Of a stretch of 64,000 bases of DNA, positions 1-8,902 are shown in pieces. The notes under the pieces are model-generated. The model did no database searches. It saw nothing but the letters and a program-made list of their open reading frames with translations, and had not been told where the DNA came from. The stretch is from positions 248,001 through 312,000 of the forward strand of contig CANLDL010000002.1 of NCBI GenBank assembly GCA_947489425.1, given 5' to 3'. Each line of letters starts with the position of its first letter. Within the stretch, counting starts at the first letter, position 1. Both the position numbers and the translations under genes were made by a program. This stretch comes from an uncultured Pseudomonadales bacterium (GTDB lineage: Bacteria; Pseudomonadota; Gammaproteobacteria; Pseudomonadales; Cellvibrionaceae).

Positions 1-97
1 TAGTTTCTATAAGTGTAGTCGACTACTCGAGGCTTGCAGTAAAATATTACTGTATAAAGCTAGGCTAGCGATCTTACCGCCTTTTTTATTCTTTTTA

Positions 98-895
98 TCA
101 ATGGCTGGCAGAAGAGATAAGCTCAACTTCAACTTGCTGGAAATAAGGAAAAACCGCAGGGCCAAATTGATTATAAATAGCAACATCTGCAGCATCTCGA
201 CCGTAACCTACCGTAACATAACCACCTGTTGCACTGGATTGAGTAGGATCAAAGCCATACCATCTGCCGCCAACGTAAGCCTCAAACCACGCATGTAAGT
301 CCATGGGATTTAATCCATACAAATACCCTACAACCATACGCGCAGGAATACTAATACTCCTACACATCGCGATAGCAATATGGGTTAGATCACGACAAAC
401 CCCTTCACCGTTTAAATTTACCTGGGCAGCAGAGATAGGAACAGCGCTTGAGCCAGGGCGAAAAACAATATGCCGATGTACCCAATTGCTAATTGTCGCC
501 ACTTGGTCATACCCTGCCAATGCACCATTGACTATCCCACTGGTCATTTCATAGAAACACTCTGACTCGCAATAACGACTAGGTAATAAATAAACGAGAG
601 CTTCTCTAGGTAAATACTGTATTAATGTAAAAGGGCTTCCCGATCCGTCATCAAAACTTTCAGAGGTCATAACCTCTGCATTAGTTTTAACATCGAGACA
701 GCCAGGAGTAGCCAGTAGGCGCTGACACAGGTTGCCGTATATATCACTATATTCTTCAACTTGAATATCGGGCTTAATTGAATACTCTTCTTTGGCTACC
801 CACTGCGAAGCACTGCTGCGGGGCCTCAGCATAAAAACGAAAGGAGTGGGAGAATCTATAATAAAGCTTAGTTCACAGGTTGTACGTAGCCACAT
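98..895 (-). CDS. transglutaminase-like cysteine-protease-fold protein
   Basis: About 265 aa. The second half carries the transglutaminase-like core: GVCRDLTH with the presumed nucleophile Cys, then LHAWFEAYVGGRWYGFDPTQ with the His and Asp of a Cys-His-Asp triad. The N-terminal half is the beta-rich region usual in bacterial members of this family. I start at the ATG at 895 (MWLRTTCEL) rather than 15 codons upstream, because AGGG lies just before it and the family normally begins with this strand. No signal peptide, so probably cytosolic. Substrate unknown; members act as peptidases or amidases on peptides. It stands alone on its strand, followed upstream by the HupE-like gene. Confidence 0.8.
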   Translation of the reverse strand: MWLRTTCELSFIIDSPTPFVFMLRPRSSASQWVAKEEYSIKPDIQVEEYSDIYGNLCQRLLATPGCLDVKTNAEVMTSESFDDGSGSPFTLIQYLPREALVYLLPSRYCESECFYEMTSGIVNGALAGYDQVATISNWVHRHIVFRPGSSAVPISAAQVNLNGEGVCRDLTHIAIAMCRSISIPARMVVGYLYGLNPMDLHAWFEAYVGGRWYGFDPTQSSATGGYVTVGYGRDAADVAIYNQFGPAVFPYFQQVEVELISSASH

Positions 896-1013
896 AACAA
901 ACCCTAGCGCTGAATTAACAGTAGCGTATGAGTGTCGCAATTTGGCTATATGATTACAAGCATTAACGCAGCTATTTTATAAGCGAAGTTAACGCTTACA
1001 TAGTCCCACCTGA

Positions 1014-2324
1014 CTAAGTAATAACAGTAGAGACCAGCTGAAGAACACGCTCGCCTGTCCATATACTGGCTGCCGTAATACAAGCAATTGCCATAGTCCA
1101 ACGAATAGCAGTAATGCGCGCTGGGAATCGCTTTGACAAAAACAATAAAACCGACCAACTCACCAAAATAATAGCGACCTGCCCAAGCTCCACACCGACA
1201 TTAAAGGCCAATAAGCTTTGCCAAATATTGGGGGCATCAATTTTTAAAATCTCCGATAAAACAAAAGAGAACCCTAGGCCATGCAAAAGGCCGATTAAGG
1301 TGGTGACGATAACCCCACCTTCTCGCCTCTTTTTAGAGAGCGCAATAACGGCTGCGTAAATTATCGATATGGCAATGGCTGTTTCGACAAGGGGTACAAA
1401 CCAAGCAGCTCGTAAAGTGTAGCCAAAAAAACCTGCCGATAAGGTAATACTGTGTCCTATTGTGAATCCTGTAATCCGCCATAATAAACCCTTTAATGTA
1501 ACCGCACTGAGCACAAGACAAAAGACAAATAGAACGTGGTCGATACCTATTAAAATATGCCGTGCACCCTCAACAACAAAAGTCATAAAGGCTTGTAAAG
1601 AGGATCGAGAGATTTCTACAGGGCTATCGAGTAGGCCACGCAGCCTAAAAGTTAAGGTATCGCTACCGAGATAATCTAATACTAAATTAGCTGTGTCTTC
1701 TTGTAGGGGTAAGTCGGGCTTAAGAGTACTGCGTAGTGTATAACTGCCAACCTTACTATTGCTGGGCGATACGTAAAAAATCTCAGCATCGACAACGGTA
1801 TCGCCTACATAAGTTGCCTCAAAACCTTCTTGGTAAACATCACCTTTTAGTGCGAGCCCTGCCTCGCTTAAGGTAGCAAAAGGAACTTGTTGCAAGGCAG
1901 GATAAGCGCGTAACTTTATAAGGCTACCCAGCAGTACTTGGCCATTTGCACTAATCTCGTGGCCATCAACAATTATCTTACCTAAGCCGGCTGGATCAAG
2001 GCGAAGCGCGACTGGATCGAGGTAATGCACAAGCTGCTCATTCTCGATAGCATTCGTCGTAAAAGGGGCGGGCTCTCGGCTGCCATCGACTTGTTCTGGC
2101 CCTAGTTTATCCGCAACGAGGTAGGCCATAGGCAGGCGAACAAATACACGCAAACCATTGTCTTCGTGGCTAACATGAATAACGCGAAGGTTAACGTTAA
2201 GATTAAAATGGGCTTGAGCTGTTGGCGATACAACAATACTTGAGATTAAAAATATAAGAATTAGCAAACAACAAACAAGGGGGGCGCAGTGATTGCGCCA
2301 CCCTGTTTTTATACTATTGAGCAT
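1014..2324 (-). CDS. HupE/UreJ-family membrane protein with exported N-terminal domain
   Basis: 436 aa. An N-terminal hydrophobic stretch (residues about 17-38, ending SPTAQAH) is a signal peptide or anchor. An extracytoplasmic region of about 200 residues follows. The C-terminal half has several membrane spans with the HupE/UreJ_2 signature GARHILIGIDHVLFVF and later GLLHGLGFSF. HupE/UreJ proteins are linked to nickel or cobalt uptake, but these long forms are widespread without hydrogenase or urease genes, and none is seen here. The GGAAG before the ATG fits. Specific metal transport is inference from family only. Confidence 0.78.
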   Translation of the reverse strand: MLNSIKTGWRNHCAPLVCCLLILIFLISSIVVSPTAQAHFNLNVNLRVIHVSHEDNGLRVFVRLPMAYLVADKLGPEQVDGSREPAPFTTNAIENEQLVHYLDPVALRLDPAGLGKIIVDGHEISANGQVLLGSLIKLRAYPALQQVPFATLSEAGLALKGDVYQEGFEATYVGDTVVDAEIFYVSPSNSKVGSYTLRSTLKPDLPLQEDTANLVLDYLGSDTLTFRLRGLLDSPVEISRSSLQAFMTFVVEGARHILIGIDHVLFVFCLVLSAVTLKGLLWRITGFTIGHSITLSAGFFGYTLRAAWFVPLVETAIAISIIYAAVIALSKKRREGGVIVTTLIGLLHGLGFSFVLSEILKIDAPNIWQSLLAFNVGVELGQVAIILVSWSVLLFLSKRFPARITAIRWTMAIACITAASIWTGERVLQLVSTVIT

Positions 2325-2370
2325 ATGGGTCTTACTTCCTAGTTGTATAAGAGCTTAATTTTATAAAGAC

Positions 2371-3303
2371 CTATTTGTTGGTCACCATATTGTTAGAGCC
2401 AAAATACATCACATGATCTTTTTTAGATTTAATATCCGCTGCTGATACTTGAATCGATGCTGAATCGAGTAATGTATGTTTATGGGTTTTCACCCACTCG
2501 GTTGCTGGCTTTAAAGTCGATGTATAAAAGGTGGTTTCTGGCACTAGGTAATGATGTGGAATTGCCACTCTTGCACCGGACTTTTTAAAGACATCATCAG
2601 CTTGTTTATAGTCGAGAATATGCTTTGAGCCATCAACGGGGACAAAAACGATATCCACTTTACCAATCTTATCCCAAACCTCTTTAGGTGGGTTAGGTCG
2701 ATTATCGCCCCACATTAATAGTTTAAGACCACCTGTTTCGATAACAAATATCGTATTGTCAAAATGGCGCGCGTTTGTGGGTGGGCATACATTCTCACGC
2801 CCTTCGAACTGTTTAACAGCATCGGTCCATGCGACATCACCAGGGGCTACGCATTGATGCTTATCGGCAATACCTTTAATTTTTACATCGCCTAAACTAA
2901 AGGAGCCTGCTATACGATCGAGTAACATATTAGCATCGACTTTATCGATAGCATCGTGGTCAAAATGCGCATGGGAAGACATACCAATATCGACATCTAT
3001 TTTTGGAAAATCCATGCGGTACCACAAACCCCAAGCACCCGAGGGATCATTACGCCAAGGGTCGACAATAATACTAATGCCCCGTGGCGAGGTGATACGA
3101 AAGGACGAGTTGCTAAAAAAATCGATCCCCACTTTGCCCGTATCGGCCTGTGTACCACCTTTATTTTGAACTTCGATAATGCGGTTATTATTTTTACCGG
3201 ACTTCCAAGTATCAAGCCCAGAGCTAATCGCCTGATTGGCAGCCCCGCCAATAACACCAATACTAATGAGCCCAGCGAGGGCCAGCTTACTTTTAATATT
3301 CAT
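2371..3303 (-). CDS. exported MBL-fold metallo-hydrolase (UlaG-like)
   Basis: 310 aa with an N-terminal signal peptide (MNIKSKLALAGLISIGVIGG). The metal-binding motif SHAHFDHD near residue 110 is the HxHxDH signature of the metallo-beta-lactamase fold. MWGDN and PHHYLVPE downstream fit the later metal ligands. The pattern of one beta-lactamase-like domain with few insertions resembles UlaG-type or lipoprotein-type MBL hydrolases, not a true beta-lactamase. A strong AAGGAG precedes the ATG. Substrate unknown. About 47 bp upstream of the HupE-like gene and on the same strand, so possibly co-transcribed. Confidence 0.8.
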   Translation of the reverse strand: MNIKSKLALAGLISIGVIGGAANQAISSGLDTWKSGKNNNRIIEVQNKGGTQADTGKVGIDFFSNSSFRITSPRGISIIVDPWRNDPSGAWGLWYRMDFPKIDVDIGMSSHAHFDHDAIDKVDANMLLDRIAGSFSLGDVKIKGIADKHQCVAPGDVAWTDAVKQFEGRENVCPPTNARHFDNTIFVIETGGLKLLMWGDNRPNPPKEVWDKIGKVDIVFVPVDGSKHILDYKQADDVFKKSGARVAIPHHYLVPETTFYTSTLKPATEWVKTHKHTLLDSASIQVSAADIKSKKDHVMYFGSNNMVTNK

Positions 3304-3615
3304 TTAACTCTCCTTTTAAAAATGCTAACTAACGTTTTGATTTTTATAAAAAAATAGAGCTTTGAACATGACATCTAGCACGTTTTATTATTGTCAATAA
3401 GTGCTAACAGTTCTGATATGGAGCAAATCTTACGGTTATCGGAGGAATACTGAATAGATAACGTCAAACATTATATGACTCAATCATGATCTATTACAAG
3501 AGCCTTGTAGGCAAGAATAATTTTGAGCAAAAAGAAGAATATGCCAAAAATACTATAAATAAGCAAAATACAACGCTGACACAAAAGCTATTTAAACGTA
3601 CCCGATACTATTTTC
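3304..3615. other. noncoding gap of about 310 bp
   Basis: AT-rich spacer between the MBL gene and an orphan gene. No convincing ORF, tRNA or strong hairpin seen. It should contain the leftward promoter of the MBL gene, but no good -35/-10 pair stands out. Confidence 0.5.
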
Positions 3616-4026
3616 CTAAGTCTTTTTTAACTTAGCGAGCTTAACAACCCTATGAAAGAAATACTGTTTTGGGTAATTAACAACTAACTCAAAATGCCCC
3701 AACTCGTTAAAGGTTAATTTGTATCGGTCTTTTAATACCTCTTTAATATCATACAAATTATAACTATTATAAAAAGGCGTGAGACTATGGCTACCAACAA
3801 TTTTTAAAGACTTATTGATAACGATCATTTCACAGCCTTCTTCAAATGAGCAATCCCAATTTGCTAGCAAGAGAAAATAATTACTGAGCTCAAATTGTCT
3901 CTCGATAATATATCCTGAGATTTTTTCGCCAAGTCCCTCACCACAATAATATAGTGAGGTCTTTAAAGGCCAACTCTCATACACACCTTTATGTTCCTGC
4001 AACGAAAACTTATTAACAGGGTTCAA
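3616..4026 (-). CDS. hypothetical protein, 136 aa
   Basis: Not recognised. It is rich in aromatic residues with a basic C-terminus (KLAKLKKT) and has no signal peptide or membrane span. The open frame begins at a TTG just after the CPBP protease stop, with a 10-bp gap and no Shine-Dalgarno sequence. The start is therefore uncertain, and translation may depend on coupling to the gene upstream. No family motif visible; function not assigned. Confidence 0.5.
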   Translation of the reverse strand: MNPVNKFSLQEHKGVYESWPLKTSLYYCGEGLGEKISGYIIERQFELSNYFLLLANWDCSFEEGCEMIVINKSLKIVGSHSLTPFYNSYNLYDIKEVLKDRYKLTFNELGHFELVVNYPKQYFFHRVVKLAKLKKT

Positions 4027-4036
4027 AAATTAACTT

Positions 4037-4828
4037 TTAATTTTTATTAAACAAACTACTCAATATATAAAAACCAACAAGCAGAGACCCTATACTTAAC
4101 ACCTGCAGCATAGCAAAGGGGTACACTATTTCATCATTAGGGAAATAATTAACACCCTCTAACTCAATGACTGATATGCCTAATATAAAAGCAATAATGT
4201 TAAAAAGCATATGAGCGATAATAGAAGGCCACAGCGAATAAGTTTTTGTATATAGCCAACCAAAAAATATACCAAATAAAAACGTATGAAATAGTTGGTC
4301 AATATTAAAATGGTACAAAGAAAAAAGTATTGAAGAAAAAAATATTGCTTGAGCAGTGCTATAGCTACTTAGCAACCCTCTTAGCATTATCCCTCTAAAA
4401 ACAATTTCTTCTACGATAGGCGCCACAATGCAAATACTTACAACCCCTAAGGTCCCATTATGAGCTAAGGCAGTAATGCCTTTGGTCACTTCTGTCTCAT
4501 TTGGAAAAAACGAAAAATATAGATTAAAAAAGTTGCTAAGTATTATCTGTCCACCGATAGCAATCATAGCTAGAGGTAGCGCGGTTATTACTAATACACT
4601 TAGTACACTACTCGTGTTAGCATGAAATAGCTGCACAAATTTTAGATCCATTCTATTTAAAGAGAACCACACAATAAGGAATGTAGATACAATGGAGAGA
4701 AATATATAAATAACAGGATTGCCAGCCTCCCAAGTTATTCCAATACTACCGAGATATATACCAATAGCTATTTGAACAAAAAGTAAAGACAGCGTTAATA
4801 CTAACGATTCTTTTTTGTTTGGAAACAT
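4037..4828 (-). CDS. CPBP-family intramembrane glutamic endopeptidase
   Basis: 263 aa, about eight hydrophobic segments. The central motif EEIVFRGIMLRGLL is the EExxxR motif of CPBP (Abi/Rce1-like) proteases. Later LYHFN and AHMLFN supply the conserved His/Asn helices. The family cleaves substrates in the membrane; bacterial members are linked to bacteriocin immunity or protein maturation. It lies directly after the MarR gene on the same strand (about 70 bp gap), so MarR control is possible. No good Shine-Dalgarno before the ATG. Confidence 0.82.
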   Translation of the reverse strand: MFPNKKESLVLTLSLLFVQIAIGIYLGSIGITWEAGNPVIYIFLSIVSTFLIVWFSLNRMDLKFVQLFHANTSSVLSVLVITALPLAMIAIGGQIILSNFFNLYFSFFPNETEVTKGITALAHNGTLGVVSICIVAPIVEEIVFRGIMLRGLLSSYSTAQAIFFSSILFSLYHFNIDQLFHTFLFGIFFGWLYTKTYSLWPSIIAHMLFNIIAFILGISVIELEGVNYFPNDEIVYPFAMLQVLSIGSLLVGFYILSSLFNKN

Positions 4829-4896
4829 AACGTAAAGTGAATTTATCCTTAATCTTTTATAAAAAACCTAACTATTAATTAGGCAATTTTCTATTT

Positions 4897-5337
4897 TTAT
4901 ATGCTGCCTAATTTGCTTATTGATTTTTGAAGACTCTCTAAACCAGCCGCCAGAGTTTTTAGTTGATCCTCTCCCATGTCTTTACCTAATACTTTATCAA
5001 TACCCGACAGTAATTGCCTAGTATCCGACATTAAAAGCTCTCCTACTTCGGTAAAAACAATCTCTTTTTGCCTGCCAAGCCCTTCTCGCTGCTCCAAATA
5101 ATTCGCTTTACATAATTCTTTGACTGTCTTTGCAACCATTTGTCTAGAAACACCAAGGGTTCGAGCTATCTCAGACCCATAGTTTATCCCGCACTCTAAT
5201 GTGCTGAGAAAATTCAGCATTGAAGGCGATACAAATTTATAACCTTTCTTTTTTAAAGACTCTGAAAGATATAAAGTTATCTTTTCATGTACTTGGGCTG
5301 CTGCTAGCACTAATTGCAGAGACTGACTCTCTACCAT
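4897..5337 (-). CDS. MarR-family transcriptional regulator
   Basis: About 146 aa winged-helix regulator. The segment GSEIARTLGVSRQMVAKTVKEL is the recognition helix-turn-helix, followed by the wing LEQREGLGRQKEIVFTEVG. I prefer the internal ATG at 5337 (MVESQSL), preceded by AAGGTGGGG. The upstream ATG at 5370 overlaps an apparent operator and sits at the likely transcript start. Two matching palindromic sites lie upstream between this gene and a divergent membrane-protein gene, so autorepression and control of the neighbour are likely. Ligand unknown. Confidence 0.82.
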   Translation of the reverse strand: MVESQSLQLVLAAAQVHEKITLYLSESLKKKGYKFVSPSMLNFLSTLECGINYGSEIARTLGVSRQMVAKTVKELCKANYLEQREGLGRQKEIVFTEVGELLMSDTRQLLSGIDKVLGKDMGEDQLKTLAAGLESLQKSISKLGSI

Positions 5338-5352
5338 TGGCACCCCACCTTT

Positions 5353-5412
5353 TGTCAATCTAGTTGACATAAGAAGAACCTCTAATTATAGTTATGTCAA
5401 TCAAGTATACAT
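5353..5412. promoter_or_regulatory. paired MarR-type operators
   Basis: Two related 18-bp sites, TGTCAATCTAGTTGACAT (5353-5370) and TGTCAATCAAGTATACAT (5395-5412), match at 15 of 18 positions. They are spaced 42 bp start to start, about four helical turns. The first is an inverted repeat with arms TGTCAA/TTGACA. They flank the divergent promoters of the MarR gene and the membrane-protein gene, the usual place for MarR autoregulatory sites. Confidence 0.65.
5364..5392 (+). promoter_or_regulatory. sigma-70 promoter of the small membrane-protein gene
   Basis: TTGACA (5364-5369), 17-bp spacer, TATAGT (5387-5392). The -35 lies inside operator 1 and the expected start point falls in operator 2, so bound regulator would block it. 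A TATAAT on the opposite strand (5385-5390) is the likely -10 of the MarR gene. Confidence 0.65.
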
Positions 5413-5424
5413 GAGGCTAGAAAC

Positions 5425-5814
5425 ATGATCACGTTAAGCAATATTATGAGAGCTAATGCTATCAGCTGTATTGGATTTGGAATTGTGTTTTTCTTGTTAC
5501 CAGAACAGATCCAAAGTTTTTTAAGCATAAACAAACCAGCCCCTACACTAGTGTTTATAGTCCTTGGGATTGCTTTATTTGTTAATGGCTTACATCTGAT
5601 TTGGGCATCACTTCAAGAAAAACCCTCTAGGCTCTTAGTGATCTACTTCTGTATCGGCGACTACTTATGGGTGATTGGTAGCTTTTACTTACTACTGACA
5701 GGATTGTGGATTACTACCCCAAAAGGCATTGCTGCCACATTACTCGTTTCCATAATGGTAGGAACTTTTGGCTTATTGCAAACGTTCAAACTCAAGAAAA
5801 TGGAGAGTAGTTAA
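5425..5814 (+). CDS. small four-helix membrane protein, function unknown
   Basis: 129 aa, four predicted membrane spans (about residues 8-27, 40-62, 67-88, 96-120), with a short basic tail. GAGG lies 8 nt before the ATG. Transcribed divergently from the MarR gene behind a promoter overlapped by both operators, so it is probably the regulator's main target. I do not recognise a family; it resembles small DoxX-like or SPW-like membrane proteins only in size and topology. Confidence 0.65.
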   Translation: MITLSNIMRANAISCIGFGIVFFLLPEQIQSFLSINKPAPTLVFIVLGIALFVNGLHLIWASLQEKPSRLLVIYFCIGDYLWVIGSFYLLLTGLWITTPKGIAATLLVSIMVGTFGLLQTFKLKKMESS

Positions 5815-5821
5815 AAAGAAT

Positions 5822-6745
5822 TCATGAATTAAGCCATTCATTTAATAATTCTGAAAATTTTGGATTAATAAGATAGCCTATCGACGAGTGAGGGTTAGAT
5901 TTACCGTTTCGAACATTAAGATTATATATTGGGTGACAATCCTTAATTGGCTCGCCGAGCAAGCCTAGCTCCATCATCTCTTTATAATCGTTTTTAAGCC
6001 TGCTATCGTGAGAGATATAATCGTCTTCGGCTGAGAAATTATACCAACGGCTAATATTTGTCGGGTACTTGAAGGCACCTTTACTATTCCTCCCTTTTAA
6101 GCGTGCTTTCACATTTTCATCACCTAGCGGAGAACCCATAGTGACAAAAAGGTCTATTTTTTTATTGGAGCCATAATCAGAGCGATACTCTCCATAATGT
6201 GAAAATTTCCATAAATTATCAAAACTAATCATTGTTCCTAAGCTATGAGAAACCAACATTATTTGATCATTTCTATCAAATGCTCTTTTCAGGCAAGGAG
6301 TTAACCGGTGTCTTACATTACTACCAAAATAAGAGCCTTCATTCCAATAATGAGCCATATCGGGGGCAACTTTAGTAATAAGGGGTTCAGCCAAACCAAT
6401 TGAACCAAATAGTGCAGAAAAAGTATCGGCTAAAGCCTCTTTTATAAAACCTGCCTCAGATACTTCTTTATATTTTTTTCGAGTAAATTGAGAGCTAGAA
6501 TAAGATTGCAATACTTCGAGCGCTTTAAACCTGCTTGTTGGATCTTCGTCTGGTAGTTTTAAAAGCTCATTGGATAAGTCACCAAAATAGACGAAGTCTT
6601 TCTTTACCGACTTAAACGCTGTCTCAGCCTCACTACCAAAACTACGATTTAAGCCAAACTGCACTGCTTGGTACCATAACTTTTTTAGGTTTTCTTTATT
6701 AGGTTTTTGAGCCCTCCCATGTATAAAAATAATTCGCTTAGCCAT
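5822..6745 (-). CDS. alpha/beta-hydrolase-like protein, unassigned
   Basis: About 307 aa. It begins with a beta-strand and an oxyanion-type turn (MAKRIIFIHGRAQKP). The motif LVSHSLGTMISFD is a GxSxG-like nucleophile elbow (SHSLG, presumed Ser). H-rich segments near the C-terminus (SHDSR, PHSSIGYL) could supply the catalytic His. The start is ATG 6745, because GGAGG lies five bases before it; an upstream TTG overlaps that ribosome site. Convergent with the small membrane-protein gene (ends 7 bp apart). Probably an esterase or lipase-like fold, substrate unknown. Confidence 0.6.
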   Translation of the reverse strand: MAKRIIFIHGRAQKPNKENLKKLWYQAVQFGLNRSFGSEAETAFKSVKKDFVYFGDLSNELLKLPDEDPTSRFKALEVLQSYSSSQFTRKKYKEVSEAGFIKEALADTFSALFGSIGLAEPLITKVAPDMAHYWNEGSYFGSNVRHRLTPCLKRAFDRNDQIMLVSHSLGTMISFDNLWKFSHYGEYRSDYGSNKKIDLFVTMGSPLGDENVKARLKGRNSKGAFKYPTNISRWYNFSAEDDYISHDSRLKNDYKEMMELGLLGEPIKDCHPIYNLNVRNGKSNPHSSIGYLINPKFSELLNEWLNS

Positions 6746-7148
6746 AATAACCTCCAAAGAAAAATTGTATTGTCACATCTTTATAAAATTTTATTACTGC
6801 CTATTAAATACAGATACAGGCATCATGCTTCGTCGTTATAAAATATATGTAATATGAAACTATCAAAAGGCAAATCCTGACCCTATTATTTTCAAGTGTT
6901 GTGAAAAAGTAACACCTATCTATTAATAAATCCTGCTAGGGTCTAGGGGTCACACGAAGCCGAATGTTTGATGAATTGATATAGACTAATTCTATCGGGC
7001 CAGATAATTTAATTGACTTCATCCCAAGGCTTGGATATATGGAAGCCAACCTTTCTCAATCATCGATAGTTTTATCTTGCAATGAAAGGCAGATCACACA
7101 TGACATCATCACTTTGCTGATTTACCGTTGATCTATATTTATTCTCGT
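6746..7148. other. noncoding gap of about 400 bp
   Basis: AT-rich, with no sustained ORF on either strand. A weak hairpin GGCTT/AAGCC occurs near 7029-7048. No clear promoter, repeat or RNA gene. It may be eroded sequence between two orphan genes. Confidence 0.4.
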
Positions 7149-7877
7149 TTATGATATATCTATAACTTCATCCCAAAACGTACCGAATTTAATTGCCGCC
7201 CAATTTTTCCAGTCTTTTGTATCAATTGATGCGACTTGGTTGTATTTTAGTTCACAGTAAATGTCATTTATGATGCGTTTTTTTCTACTATTTACCGACT
7301 CCTTTACTCTTCGACCAGCTCGCATTTTCCTACGAAAATCTACGTTAATTCCATATTTCTTTCTTATTAATGTAAGACTACAATCATTAAATATCTCTTT
7401 AGCCTTTTCCCTAGCTTTATCTTCAATTTCACGCTGCTCGCTATTAGGGATCTCAGACCATGGAATCATAAAGTGCCCATTAGCCACGCTAAGTTCGTCA
7501 CGATAGATTACATTATCGAAATTATCATTATTAATAAAGTCTGTCTTATCTCTTCCTAGAAAAACGAATTTAGATAATCTATTTAAAATCTTTTCAGGAA
7601 TCGATTGATCTCCTATTTGACTCAGCTGCCTAAAAATATAATCTGCTTTTGCAAGCCTTGAACGCCTAGCATTATCAGTAGGTGGCTGCAGGCTAAAACT
7701 TAGACCGTTAGCATAAGACATCATGTCATGAATTTTGGCATTAAAATCCCAAGATGTTCTTGGTCTAGCGCCAAGATTATACCGATAACCTGCGCCTGCA
7801 AAATTAACATAAGGAAATGCCCAGCCATCACGTCTATGCGAACCCAAATGCCTTGAATAAATACTTAATTCGGTCAT
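7149..7877 (-). CDS. hypothetical protein, 242 aa
   Basis: Not recognised. Soluble, charged protein with a Gly/Tyr/Arg-rich N-terminus (residues 10-45) and a strongly basic central segment (RRKMRAGRRVKESVNSRKKR), suggesting nucleic-acid contact. GAGGAAAG precedes the ATG at good spacing. It sits alone between two long AT-rich gaps, the pattern of a recently acquired or orphan gene. No function assigned. Confidence 0.5.
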   Translation of the reverse strand: MTELSIYSRHLGSHRRDGWAFPYVNFAGAGYRYNLGARPRTSWDFNAKIHDMMSYANGLSFSLQPPTDNARRSRLAKADYIFRQLSQIGDQSIPEKILNRLSKFVFLGRDKTDFINNDNFDNVIYRDELSVANGHFMIPWSEIPNSEQREIEDKAREKAKEIFNDCSLTLIRKKYGINVDFRRKMRAGRRVKESVNSRKKRIINDIYCELKYNQVASIDTKDWKNWAAIKFGTFWDEVIDIS

Positions 7878-8384
7878 ATTACTTTCCTCGTTTATAACCA
7901 GAAAAAAACTTTAAGGAAAAAATTTCACCCCCCGAAAAACCACTACTAGTTTTTTAGCAGTACAATTGGAACCATTAAAATATGCACTCTCCATCAAATA
8001 CCTCACCTCCATTGAGACTGGATTCATACATTTTTAAAATATGATTTGTAAGAGCTTTAAAACCAGTCAACAAAAAAACTTATTATATTTTTGGATAAAA
8101 GAAAAAACCTTTATCTTATTACTTTTTATGGGAATTTTATTTATTCCTTAAAAAAGAATTATCACGAAGAAAACTAAAAGAGATTAATTTAAAAATATGG
8201 AGAGGCAAGCAGGACAACATCCATATTTTTTTAATTATTTTTATTAAAATATCGCTGAAAAATAATCAGCATTTCCTTCGCTTTTTTAAAACTTACTATT
8301 TTTTGTGACGCATGTCAAAAAAACCGAAAAATAATTTATTATTTTTCGGTTTTAAGAATAAAAGGAAATAAAAATTAAGGAGGG
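7878..8384. other. AT-rich noncoding gap of about 500 bp
   Basis: Very AT-rich spacer between an orphan gene and greA. Apart from the greA terminator at its right end I see no gene, tRNA or repeat. Confidence 0.5.
8317..8353 (-). terminator. Rho-independent terminator of carAB-greA
   Basis: Perfect 15-bp stem (AAAACCGAAAAATAA and its complement, loop TTTA) at 8320-8353. On the minus strand it is followed by a run of seven T. It lies about 30 bp past the greA stop, the expected end of the leftward operon. Confidence 0.8.
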
Positions 8385-8861
8385 TTAGATATGTTTAACG
8401 CTATCGATTTCGTAGGTGACTTCACCGGCAGGGGTTTTAATGGTGGCTTCGTCGCCTTCTTCTTTGCCTATTAGACCGCGGGCAATCGGAGAGCTGTAGG
8501 AAATTTTGCCTTCTTTTACACTGGCCTCATCATCACCTACTATTTTATAAGTGACTTCTTCATCGGTATCGACATTAATAATAGTTACCGTCACGCCAAA
8601 AATAACTTTACCCGTTACCGGTATAGTTGTGATATCGATGACTTGCGCGAAAGATAATTTACCTTCGATCTCTTGAATACGACCTTCGCAAAAGCTTTGT
8701 TGCTCGCGCGCTGCATGGTACTCGGCGTTTTCTTTTAAATCGCCGTGTTCGCGCGCAGTCGCAATAGACTCAACAATACGTGGCCGTTGTACTTTTTTTA
8801 AATCTTCTAATTCGGCCTCTAGTGCATCTGAGCCGTTTTTTGTCATTGGGACTTTATTCAT
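8385..8861 (-). CDS. greA: transcription elongation factor GreA
   Basis: 158 aa, the standard length. N-terminal coiled-coil finger (residues about 12-75, with [19 protein letters not shown], whose acidic tip rescues backtracked RNA polymerase) and C-terminal FKBP-like domain ([20 protein letters not shown]). It acts on stalled polymerase by stimulating transcript cleavage. Last gene of carA-carB-greA, 41 bp after carB, an order also seen in Pseudomonas. Confidence 0.97.
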   Translation of the reverse strand: MNKVPMTKNGSDALEAELEDLKKVQRPRIVESIATAREHGDLKENAEYHAAREQQSFCEGRIQEIEGKLSFAQVIDITTIPVTGKVIFGVTVTIINVDTDEEVTYKIVGDDEASVKEGKISYSSPIARGLIGKEEGDEATIKTPAGEVTYEIDSVKHI

Positions 8862-8902
8862 TGTCTTCTCTTACTCTTTTCAGAGACATTTAAAACTAAA
8901 TA

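Noticed and set aside
8378-8475. Rightward ATG at 8391 with a perfect AAGGAGG site, reading antisense into greA
   Set aside because: Only 27 codons, entirely antisense to conserved greA coding sequence, low-complexity Phe/Gly composition; best explained by chance.
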